From Synergistales bacterium (GTDB lineage: Bacteria > Synergistota > Synergistia > Synergistales > Synergistaceae), in NCBI GenBank assembly GCA_026002695.1, contig BOCB01000028.1, positions 1 through 19,806 of the forward strand: a stretch of 19,806 nucleotides of DNA. The letters are read 5' to 3'. The notes under the pieces were generated by a model. It searched no databases and was not told the origin of the DNA. It worked only from the letters and a program-made list of their open reading frames with translations. Shown here piece after piece: positions 7,393-14,093 of this stretch (position 1 is its first letter; each line of letters begins with the position of its first letter). Made by a program: the position numbers and the translations under genes.

Positions 7393-8139
7393 ATGTCGGA
7401 CGCAGCGACAGGCAAAGCGCCGCTCCTCTCGGTTCAAAATCTGTCGGTCAACTACGGCGCGATAAAGGCGCTGAAGCGGGCGAACTTGGACGTTTTCAAC
7501 GGCGAGATAGTCGCCGTCATCGGGGCAAACGGCGCGGGGAAGACCACGCTTATGAACGCGATAGTGGGCGACGTGCCGCGAGCCGAGGGCATAATCCTGT
7601 TAGAGGGCGCGCGGCTGCCCGCGAAGAGCTATCAGGTGGTGGCCGCCGGGGTCAGCATCTCGCCCGAGGGCAGGAAGGTCTTCGCGCCGCTCACGGTTCA
7701 CGAGAACTTGGAGATGGGAGCTTTCCCGATCAAGGACAGAAACGAGGTCAAGAAGCTGAGGGAGAAGATCTACAACCTATTTCCGAGGCTGCGTGAGCGA
7801 ATGACGCAGTACGCCGGAACGCTCTCCGGCGGCGAGCAGCAGATGCTGGCCATAGGGCGCGCCCTCATGGCGCGTCCTCGGGTGCTTCTCCTCGATGAAC
7901 CGTCGCTCGGGCTCGCTCCGATAATAATCAGCGAAATCTTTAAGGAGCTCACCAAAATAAACAGCGAGCTCGGCATGACGATGCTGATAGTGGAACAGAA
8001 CGCTCGAAAGGCGCTTCAGCTTTCGCACAGGGCTTACGTTCTGCAAACCGGCGAGATAACGATGAGCGGCAATTCCAAAGAATTGCTGAGGAACCCCGAA
8101 ATCGAAGCCGCGTACCTCGGCGGCAAAAAGAAAAAATAA
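7393..8139 (+). CDS. livF: branched-chain amino-acid ABC transporter ATP-binding protein LivF
   Basis: 248 residues from ATG 7393. The start is fixed by GGAGGAG (7381-7387) 5 bases upstream; an upstream extension of the frame would overlap livG and is not needed. Walker A is GANGAGKTT (44-52), with 'SISPEGRKVFAPLTVHENLEMG' typical of LivF, signature LSGGEQQ (144-150), Walker B VLLLDEP (164-170) and switch His in the 'VEQNARKAL' region replaced as usual for LivF. The C-terminus is a short lysine run (GGKKKK). It is the second ATPase, pairing with LivG, and the last transporter gene of the operon. Confidence 0.96.
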   Translation: MSDAATGKAPLLSVQNLSVNYGAIKALKRANLDVFNGEIVAVIGANGAGKTTLMNAIVGDVPRAEGIILLEGARLPAKSYQVVAAGVSISPEGRKVFAPLTVHENLEMGAFPIKDRNEVKKLREKIYNLFPRLRERMTQYAGTLSGGEQQMLAIGRALMARPRVLLLDEPSLGLAPIIISEIFKELTKINSELGMTMLIVEQNARKALQLSHRAYVLQTGEITMSGNSKELLRNPEIEAAYLGGKKKK

Positions 8140-8152
8140 CAGGCGATTGCAG

Positions 8153-8258
8153 GGGCGAACTGTGTTCGCCCGTTGTTCGGCGGGTTTATCGAACGGACGG
8201 CCAACGGTCGTCCGTTATTTAATCGGTTATCGCAGGGGCGGCCAATGATCGCCCCTGC
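8153..8258. repeat. three tandem GGGGCG-type palindromes between livF and the M20 peptidase gene
   Basis: The gap holds three short inverted repeats. GGGCGAAC-TGT-GTTCGCCC is at 8153-8171. AACGGACGGCC-AAC-GGTCGTCCGTT is at 8192-8216, with one G-T pair. GCAGGGGCG...CGCCCCTGC is at 8232-8258. A related unit (GGGGCGACC...GATCGTCC) lies near 4738. They may act as terminators for livF or mRNA-stabilising hairpins. Similar GGGGCGACC palindromes are common intergenic repeats in anaerobic gut bacteria. Confidence 0.55.
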
Positions 8259-8274
8259 ATAAGGGGGTACAAAT

Positions 8275-9924
8275 ATGTTATCCACGCCGCATTCCCGTGA
8301 GGCTCTGCTGCGCGATCTCGTCAGCATACCGAGCGTAACGGCTTCGGCAGAGGAGAACAGCGCGGCCCTCTTTGTGCGGGATTACCTGAGCAAGCTGAAT
8401 TACTTCAAAAATAATCCGGCTCATCTTGAAATGGTTTCGACCCCTTTGGAGGGAGACGCGTCAAGGCCGCTCTGTTCGGTCTCGGCTCTGATGAGGGCCC
8501 CCTCCGGCACGAAAAAGACGGTCATACTGCTGGCTCACTTCGACGTCGTCGATATCGGCGTTTACGGGGAGCTCGCCGAATACGCCTTCAGCCCGGATGA
8601 ATTAGCCAAGAGACTCAGGTCTGTGAAGCTGCCGGCAAGCGCGGCGGACGACCTCAAATCCGGCGGATGGTTATTCGGGCGCGGAACGGCCGATATGAAG
8701 TGCGGGCTCGCCATAGAGATGGAGTTACTGCGTGATTACGACCATGACAGGAAGATGTTCGACGTAAACCTGCTGCTCGCGGCAGTTCCGGACGAGGAGA
8801 ACGCGAGCTGCGGAGCGCGCGGCATGGCGCGTCACCTCGCTCAGCTCATGGAGGCGGAAGATATCGATTACATCGCCTGCATAAATACGGAGCCGTCGGA
8901 GGCGGGCTTGCAGGACGCGAAGAACCAGCTCCTCTTTCTGGGTTCTCTCGGCAAACTGATGCCCGCTTTCTACTGCCGGGGCGTCCCCACTCACTCCGGC
9001 AATTACTACAGGGGACTCTCCGCCGCGCTGCTGTCGTCGAACGTAGTCTGCGCGGCCGAGGCCGCTTCCGAGCTCGCCAACCCGAACAGGGAGACCTGCC
9101 AGCCGTCGTGGATATGCCTTGGACACGGTATTCTGTCCGAGGGTTACTCCGTGACGGTTCCGAACAGATCTGTCGCTTATTTCAACTGCTTCACCGCCAC
9201 AAAGACCCCGTCGGAGGTCATGGGCGAGATGAAGAGGGTTGCGGAGGACGCCGCGGAAGCGTCAATACATCGCCTCCGGGACTCCCACGCGACTCTGGCT
9301 TCGATGGGATACAAGCCCGGCATGGACGATTTTACCGTCAGAGTGATAACGTTCGGCAGCATAGCGGAGGCGGCGGCAAAGTCATGCGGAGGACGAGACT
9401 CGCTCGACCGGCACGTCGCGGAGTTTCTCGCTAAACGGTCAGGAGACTTGCGCGGCCTCGGCATAGCCGTCATCGAGGAGATGCTGCGCATGGCTCCTCT
9501 CGAACCGCCCTTCATAGCGGTGGGTTTCCTCCCCCCGTACAATCCGCCCCGCACAAGCCTTGACGGAGCTCCTAAGTCGAACGTCTTAGCGCGGGCAGCG
9601 GATCGGATCGTCAGTGAGGCCAAATCGCGCTTTAACGTCGATATGGACATAGAGGAGTTCTACAACGGCATCACGGATCTGAGCTTCATGGGTTTTTCCG
9701 GGAGCAAGGACGACGTGACCTGTTTCACGGACAACTGCCCCATTGCGAGCTCGCTCTTCGGCGTGCCGTTCGGCGGCATGATGAAGATAGACGTTCCGGT
9801 GATGAACCTCGGTCCCTGCGGCCGCGACGCCCATAAGATGACCGAGCGCCTCGAGGTGAAATACTCCCTCGATATCCTGCCGAACCTGCTCGCCTTCGCC
9901 GTAAAGACCATATCTGAATCGTAA
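8275..9924 (+). CDS. M20-family metallopeptidase, RocB-like
   Basis: 549 residues, longer than typical ArgE/DapE (~400) and close to RocB of arginine catabolism (~560). The zinc-enzyme motifs are clear: His88-x-Asp90 in LLAHFDVVD, Asp140 in GRGTADMKCG, and the catalytic Glu pair 174-175 in PDEENASCG. The N-terminus 'LLRDLVSIPSVTASAEEN' is standard for M20 enzymes. It probably hydrolyses an amide bond in a peptide or N-acyl amino acid in the cytoplasm; the substrate is not readable. ATG 8275 is supported by AAGGGGG (8261-8267). Its place behind the liv operon suggests it processes imported material, but the 135-base gap means it may have its own transcript. Confidence 0.88.
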   Translation: MLSTPHSREALLRDLVSIPSVTASAEENSAALFVRDYLSKLNYFKNNPAHLEMVSTPLEGDASRPLCSVSALMRAPSGTKKTVILLAHFDVVDIGVYGELAEYAFSPDELAKRLRSVKLPASAADDLKSGGWLFGRGTADMKCGLAIEMELLRDYDHDRKMFDVNLLLAAVPDEENASCGARGMARHLAQLMEAEDIDYIACINTEPSEAGLQDAKNQLLFLGSLGKLMPAFYCRGVPTHSGNYYRGLSAALLSSNVVCAAEAASELANPNRETCQPSWICLGHGILSEGYSVTVPNRSVAYFNCFTATKTPSEVMGEMKRVAEDAAEASIHRLRDSHATLASMGYKPGMDDFTVRVITFGSIAEAAAKSCGGRDSLDRHVAEFLAKRSGDLRGLGIAVIEEMLRMAPLEPPFIAVGFLPPYNPPRTSLDGAPKSNVLARAADRIVSEAKSRFNVDMDIEEFYNGITDLSFMGFSGSKDDVTCFTDNCPIASSLFGVPFGGMMKIDVPVMNLGPCGRDAHKMTERLEVKYSLDILPNLLAFAVKTISES

Positions 9925-9941
9925 AATCAACCAAAATAAAA

Positions 9942-9982
9942 GCGAGGTCATGGGAAAATGTCAGTCTCCCATATGACCCCGC
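9942..9982. terminator. hairpin between convergent operons
   Basis: GCG-A-GGTCAT...GGGA pairs with TCCC-AT-ATGACC-C-CGC around an 11-base loop, giving a strong, slightly bulged stem. It sits 18 bases after the peptidase stop and 25 bases from the stop of the convergent His-rich gene, so it may terminate transcription from both sides. No long T-run is seen on either strand. Confidence 0.5.
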
Positions 9983-10006
9983 TAAAGGCTTTCTTAAAGT
10001 CAGGCC

Positions 10007-10315
10007 TTAATGTGAATGGACATGTTCGTGGGTATGCCCGGCCCCTGAATGGTGCGAGTGCGAGTGAGTCATAACCGTTCCGTCGCTGAGTTCGTGCTCA
10101 TGCTCATGGGAGTGGGCGCCGAGATCAAGCAATGTATCCTCATCACCCCGAGTCAGTTCACTGAGGATAGTCTTGTAAACGAGAGCAAGCTGTCTTCCCA
10201 GTTCTATATTGCTCTCCTCGACGCTCTTTCCCGCCGGATTGATCACGATCTTCTCCGCGGCGGCGACAGTCAGGGATCTCGCTATTTCATTTGGATTGCT
10301 GTATATTCCGCACAT
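10007..10315 (-). CDS. small protein with histidine-rich C-terminal tail, putative metal (Ni) binding
   Basis: 102 residues from the ATG at 10315, which has AAGGAG 9 bases upstream. An ATG at 10324 directly abuts that site and is unlikely. Residues 1-65 form a mixed, probably helical domain (EIARSLTVAAAEKIVINPAG, ELGRQLALVYKTIL) that I do not recognise. The last ~37 residues contain 13 histidines in HxHxH runs (AHSHEHEHE, THSHSHH, HTHEHVHSH). Such tails bind Ni, Co or Zn, as in the nickel chaperones HypB, SlyD and CooJ. As the last gene of the acsV unit beside Ni-dependent CODH and ACS, a nickel storage or delivery role is a reasonable inference. It is not homologous to CooJ by eye. Confidence 0.8.
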   Translation of the reverse strand: MCGIYSNPNEIARSLTVAAAEKIVINPAGKSVEESNIELGRQLALVYKTILSELTRGDEDTLLDLGAHSHEHEHELSDGTVMTHSHSHHSGAGHTHEHVHSH

Positions 10316-10335
10316 CTGAAACATCTCCTTCTGTT

Positions 10336-10383
10336 AGGTTTTTATCGTTACCCTATTAGGCTCCTAACAATAAACCAGCCTTT
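10336..10383 (-). repeat. dispersed intergenic repeat, copy B
   Basis: On the plus strand TTTATCGTTA (10341-10350), CCCTATTAGGCTCC, then TAACAATAAA (10365-10374), which is the inverted complement of the first arm apart from one G-T pair; the inner TTAGG/CCTAA is also partly palindromic. It lies between the lipoyl-like and His-rich genes, just before the ribosome-binding site of the latter. Confidence 0.7.
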
Positions 10384-10399
10384 GTATAGCATATGCCGT

Positions 10400-10642
10400 T
10401 CATTTCAAATTGTCAATCACACCAAGCAATGAGTCCTCGCGGACTATGCTTCCGACTGAGACATTAATCTCAGTAACCTTCCCGCTCAGATAGAAACCAA
10501 CTTTGCGTTCGGTTCCGTCGTCGACTGAAGCATCCAAAAAAATATCGCCGCGCTTGACGACGTCGCCTACTTTATGATGGAAACGCACGATTTCATACTC
10601 ATCAATGTCATGCAGCTTCGGCATTCTGATGGCTTCAAGCAT
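10400..10642 (-). CDS. single-domain biotinyl/lipoyl-like protein without the modifiable lysine
   Basis: 80 residues from ATG 10642, with AGGAGG 12 bases upstream; a TTG at 10654 abuts that site. It is a complete biotinyl/lipoyl beta-barrel fold: RMPKL start, 'HHKVGDVVKRGDIFLDASVDD', 'SGKVTEINVSVGSIVREDSLLGVID'. Counting back from the conserved SG turn, the position of the lipoyl-lysine (ETDKA in E2, ESVKA in GcvH) is a Gly in 'VDDGTERK'. Covalent lipoylation at the usual site is therefore unlikely, unless the nearby Lys in TERK serves. Many acetogen acs clusters contain gcvH, but this is shorter and not GcvH. The role is unknown; it lies directly downstream of acsV. Confidence 0.75.
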   Translation of the reverse strand: MLEAIRMPKLHDIDEYEIVRFHHKVGDVVKRGDIFLDASVDDGTERKVGFYLSGKVTEINVSVGSIVREDSLLGVIDNLK

Positions 10643-10668
10643 ATCAAAGCTCAACCTCCTCGCAAAGT

Positions 10669-10712
10669 AAGTTTTTATCGTTACGCTTTAGGCTCCTGAC
10701 AATAAATCAACC
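10669..10712 (-). repeat. dispersed intergenic repeat, copy C
   Basis: TTTATCGTTA (10674-10683), then CGCTTTAGGCTCC, then TGACAATAAA (10697-10706). Closely matches copy B. The final codons and TGA stop of acsV (10707-10709) lie within the repeat's conserved outer part, so the element supplies the gene's 3' end. Confidence 0.7.
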
Positions 10713-12587
10713 TTTTCCAAACATGCTCATATCCGTATGAGGCAAAAACATCGCCGCTACGTATTCATCCATGTAACCGGGCTCGACGCTCAGATCGACA
10801 TACGTGATCCGGTTGGCGAGCTCCTCAACCTTGTCCCTGTGTTTTTGGGACAAGAGGGACATAAACGCTCCGGCGAGCGAAGAGTTGCCTATATAGTAAA
10901 ATCTGTCCTTGTCGAGAGGCGGCAGCAGACCCAGCGTCTGGGCTTTTTCGATCTCAATGTATTTCCCGAAACCTCCGGCTATGTAAAACTTGGTTATGCA
11001 GGAGAAATCGAGGCTCACGCTCTTCAGCATCGTAACGCAGGCGGAAAAAATCGCAGCCTTTGCCCGCACGAAGTTGTCGATGTCATTTTCAGTCAGGTAC
11101 ACGCCGAGATCCTCACCCTCCGCCGGCGTGACATAGTATCTCGCGTGTTTGCCGCTGACTTTGATAGACGTGAATTTTCCGGTGCGGTCGAGCTTCCCGC
11201 GCCGATCGATTATGTCCGCGGAAAACAACTGTGCCAGAAGCGAGATGATGCCTGAACCGCATATTCCCAGCGGCTTTCCTCCGCCGATCACCGAGATTGA
11301 ACACTCCCCCGACACAGGATCGACCTCCACGCGCTCTATCGCTCCCTCGGAGGCGCGCATTCCCCTCTCTATCCCCCCGCCCTCGAAAGCGGGCCCTGCG
11401 GAGCAGGCGCAGCCCATCAGGAAATCGTTGTTTCCGAGCACTATCTCTCCGTTCGTCCCGACGTCGATAAAGAGGCATACCTCGTCCGTTCCGACAGCGA
11501 AGTCGGTGCATAGGAGTCCGGACGTAATATCACCGCCTACATAGCTGCCTACATTCGGTGAAAACCAGATGAGGGCGCAGGGATTTATCACGAGCCCAAG
11601 CGCTTCGGCTGTGTAAAGAGGAACTCCCATGACAGCGGGGGTATATGGATCGAGCCGTATATATTCGGGTTTGATACCCATGAAGAGTTGTGTCATGGTC
11701 GTATTGCCGGCGATTGAGACGTTACGGATGCAGTGCGCCGGAATATTTCCGTTTCTTGCTGTCAACTCGGAGATACCGCGATTGATGGTCGACAGGACGA
11801 GCGACCTCATCTCCCTGATGCGGTCGGGGTTCTTCGCGTAGCTGATCCTGCTTATGACGTCGGCGCCGCGGTCGATCTGCGCGTTGTAAAGGGTTACGGC
11901 GTCAATCGCCCTCGCGGAGGCCATGTCCGCGAGCAAAACAACGACCGTCGTCGTACCTATGTCTATCGCGAGCCCGTAGTCCCCCGACGGTTCAGCGGCC
12001 GAGATGTCCACAATGTACTCTGTGTTCAGGCGCTTGGCGTGCCAGACGTAAAGTTCGCCGTCATTCAGTCTCAGTTCCTCAGGCAGCTTTTGGAGGAGGT
12101 TTAAGGGAATATCGGTCTCTTTGGACAAAAGATCCCTGCTTACGGCATTGATGAAGCGATCGTAATCTCCGAGACCATCCATTTGCTCCGGCGGCGCAAC
12201 AGTAACTCTGTCCGCGGCGGCGAGAGGTTTTATATCTTCTTGCTGCGGGAACAACTCCTCTTCAATTCCGATACAGCCCAAGGCATCGGTGAACTGTCCT
12301 TTTTCTTCGCTGAGTGAGGAGGTGAGGAGGACTGTCGCGTTTCCGTCCGAGGCTTTTGACCTGCACGTCAGCACATAACCTTGACGGCGCAGCGTCTCCG
12401 GCAGTTTCCCGTTATCCTCGAAAGCCACCGAGCCGGACGTGATCTTGACAATGCACTTCCCGCATACACCCTTGCCCGCGCAAGGGAAAGAAATATTTAC
12501 GCCGGCTTGTTCGGCCGCACTCTGAAGCGCGGTTCCGCTTTCAACTTCACATACGTGGTTCCCCGGTAAAAAAGTGATAGATGGCAT
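10707..12587 (-). CDS. acsV: corrinoid protein reductive activator (RACo/AcsV)
   Basis: 626 residues, the normal size for RACo. The N-terminal [2Fe-2S] ferredoxin domain has Cys36, Cys42, Cys45 and Cys75 (PCAGKGVCGKC...LTC). A linker follows, then an ASKHA-fold ATPase with 'GLAIDIGTTTVVVLL', 'VSIAGNTTMTQLFMGI', 'CLFIDVGTNGEIVLG' and the 'GICGSGIISLLAQL' region. It uses ATP to drive electron transfer that reduces inactive Co(II) CFeSP back to Co(I), so the methyl group can re-enter the pathway. ATG 12587 has AGAGGA about 6-7 bases upstream. It is separated from acsC by a terminator and 183 bases, so it likely heads its own transcript with the two small genes downstream. Confidence 0.95.
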   Translation of the reverse strand: MPSITFLPGNHVCEVESGTALQSAAEQAGVNISFPCAGKGVCGKCIVKITSGSVAFEDNGKLPETLRRQGYVLTCRSKASDGNATVLLTSSLSEEKGQFTDALGCIGIEEELFPQQEDIKPLAAADRVTVAPPEQMDGLGDYDRFINAVSRDLLSKETDIPLNLLQKLPEELRLNDGELYVWHAKRLNTEYIVDISAAEPSGDYGLAIDIGTTTVVVLLADMASARAIDAVTLYNAQIDRGADVISRISYAKNPDRIREMRSLVLSTINRGISELTARNGNIPAHCIRNVSIAGNTTMTQLFMGIKPEYIRLDPYTPAVMGVPLYTAEALGLVINPCALIWFSPNVGSYVGGDITSGLLCTDFAVGTDEVCLFIDVGTNGEIVLGNNDFLMGCACSAGPAFEGGGIERGMRASEGAIERVEVDPVSGECSISVIGGGKPLGICGSGIISLLAQLFSADIIDRRGKLDRTGKFTSIKVSGKHARYYVTPAEGEDLGVYLTENDIDNFVRAKAAIFSACVTMLKSVSLDFSCITKFYIAGGFGKYIEIEKAQTLGLLPPLDKDRFYYIGNSSLAGAFMSLLSQKHRDKVEELANRITYVDLSVEPGYMDEYVAAMFLPHTDMSMFGKG

Positions 12588-12628
12588 ACTTGCTTCCTCT
12601 CAAAAAATCAAAAAATCAAATTAAAGAA

Positions 12629-12676
12629 AGATTGATTTATTATTAAGAACCTAAAGGGCAACAATAGGATTAAATC
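12629..12676 (+). repeat. dispersed intergenic repeat, copy D (opposite orientation)
   Basis: GATTTATTATTAAGAACC, then TAAAGGGCAACAATA, matching the reverse complement of copies B and C. It lies in the acsC-acsV gap, upstream of acsV and inverted relative to the other copies on this side. Confidence 0.6.
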
Positions 12677-12695
12677 ACATTTTGGCGATTTAATC
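12668..12695. promoter_or_regulatory. inverted repeat, possible operator or hairpin upstream of acsV
   Basis: GATTAAATC (12668-12676) and GATTTAATC (12687-12695) are exact inverted complements around a 10-base spacer. The spacing resembles a dimeric regulator site more than a stable hairpin. It lies about 80-110 bases before the acsV start. No regulator family can be assigned. Confidence 0.4.
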
Positions 12696-12703
12696 AACAC
12701 TTC

Positions 12704-12752
12704 AATAAAAGAGAACCCCCCTTGAAATTATAGAGAAGTTTCAAGGGGGGTT
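12704..12752 (-). terminator. intrinsic terminator after acsC
   Basis: A perfect 14-bp stem (AACCCCCCTTGAAA, 12752-12739 on the minus strand, with its complement at 12727-12714) and an 11-base loop, followed on the minus strand by the T-rich run CTCTTTTATTG. It starts 18 bases after the acsC stop codon, so most acsA-acsBD-acsC transcripts should end here. Confidence 0.85.
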
Positions 12753-12770
12753 GACCCCGTTCTGCCAGAT

Positions 12771-14087
12771 TTATTTCAGAGTCGAGTTGACGAAAGACTC
12801 AATGTCTCCCGCTTCCTGTGAACCGACTATGATATTCCAGCCCGGAAGCCCTTCCTCTATGTCGCCCTTGATCTGGGCGGCATAGCCCGGAATGATCAGG
12901 CTCTTGTTCTTTTGCGTATTGTAGATGTCCTGCGTGGTCAGGAACTTGGCGACCATGTCGCCGTTGAACTTTCCTGCCGCCCAAGCTGTCAGAACGCTCA
13001 ACCCCTCGCACTCCGGGAGCATTACCCACGCGTTCTGTCCGCAGTTCTCGATTTCTCCCGTCACAAGGAAGTACGTCAGGGAGAAGTTCGTGGTGCACCA
13101 CACATACGAGTTCTCGTCAGGCTCACCGATCTTGTAGATGCCCGGCTCCATCTGGATGGGCTTCTGCGGGTCGGTGTAGATATTCTGACGAAGCGTCATG
13201 AGAGTGGAGAACAACGCTATGTCGAACTTGGGGAAGACGATGACGCCGCCGTATTTGCATACCTCGTTGGTAGCTTCGCGGAGCACGCTGTACAGGTCCC
13301 CTTCGGGTATAAAACGAAGGAAAGAGTAGCCCATCGTCTTGACGTTGCCGAGGGCGGCGCGGCGCGCTACCGTGTTGAGCTGGAACCTCTGCGCCAAGGA
13401 ATCCCCGGGTATCATGACCAAGAGGTCGTTGAACTCGCTCTCCTTAATCTTTCCGGTTACCTCGGCGATCTCGTCCAAATTCGCTCCCGCAACAGCTAAG
13501 ACAAGTCCATTCTCCTTCGCGGCAGCCGCGAGTTCATCGGCACTGTCTTTCACTACGCCGGATATGACTCCGCCGTTTTCCTTGATAAGGGTAGCGGCTT
13601 CCTTCGCGGCAGCGGTTGTTTTCGCGCGCAGTATAACCGGACGTCCGGATGCGGCGGCTATTTTCACGGCGTTGATAAACTTTGCCTGATCGTCCTGAGT
13701 CTGAGTAACAGCTATCGCGCCAAGAGTGAGCGTCTCGCCGACTCGCTCAAGCACGTAACCCTTGATCTGATCGACGGCCTCCTGAATCCCTTCGTCGCTG
13801 TCGTTGATGTTGACGGCTAAAATCGGCTGATTCATAAAGGTCTTCTCGTGGCGATACAGGAACAACTCGCCCCCTACTTTGTTCTCGCCTATCGAAACTG
13901 TCTTGACAGGCGGTTCGCTGGCCGCTCCGAGAATCTGTTTCGCTTCGTCGGACGCGTATGGACACTCCGAGAGTTCGGCTTTTTTGCCGGCCAGCTTCAT
14001 AGCGAAGGCCAGACATGTGTTGGAGCCGCACTCCTTACAGTTAGTTTTCGGCAGGAGCTTCTGAATTTGCAGCCCGGTCAATGCCAT
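12771..14087 (-). CDS. acsC: corrinoid iron-sulfur protein large subunit (AcsC, gamma)
   Basis: 438 residues, as expected. The N-terminal [4Fe-4S] domain carries Cys17, Cys20, Cys25 and Cys42 (NCKECGSNTC...SEC), which hold the cluster that reduces cobalt. A TIM-barrel middle and a C-terminal corrinoid-binding region follow (about 320-438, 'LVTGEIENCGQNAWVMLPECEGLSVL'). With the AcsD domain it forms the methyl carrier that moves the methyl group from methyl-tetrahydrofolate to the A-cluster of ACS. ATG 14087 has a GGGGG ribosome-binding site and lies 6 bases after the stop of the preceding fusion gene, so expression is tightly coupled. It is the last gene before the terminator. Confidence 0.97.
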   Translation of the reverse strand: MALTGLQIQKLLPKTNCKECGSNTCLAFAMKLAGKKAELSECPYASDEAKQILGAASEPPVKTVSIGENKVGGELFLYRHEKTFMNQPILAVNINDSDEGIQEAVDQIKGYVLERVGETLTLGAIAVTQTQDDQAKFINAVKIAAASGRPVILRAKTTAAAKEAATLIKENGGVISGVVKDSADELAAAAKENGLVLAVAGANLDEIAEVTGKIKESEFNDLLVMIPGDSLAQRFQLNTVARRAALGNVKTMGYSFLRFIPEGDLYSVLREATNEVCKYGGVIVFPKFDIALFSTLMTLRQNIYTDPQKPIQMEPGIYKIGEPDENSYVWCTTNFSLTYFLVTGEIENCGQNAWVMLPECEGLSVLTAWAAGKFNGDMVAKFLTTQDIYNTQKNKSLIIPGYAAQIKGDIEEGLPGWNIIVGSQEAGDIESFVNSTLK

Positions 14088-14093
14088 AATTGT

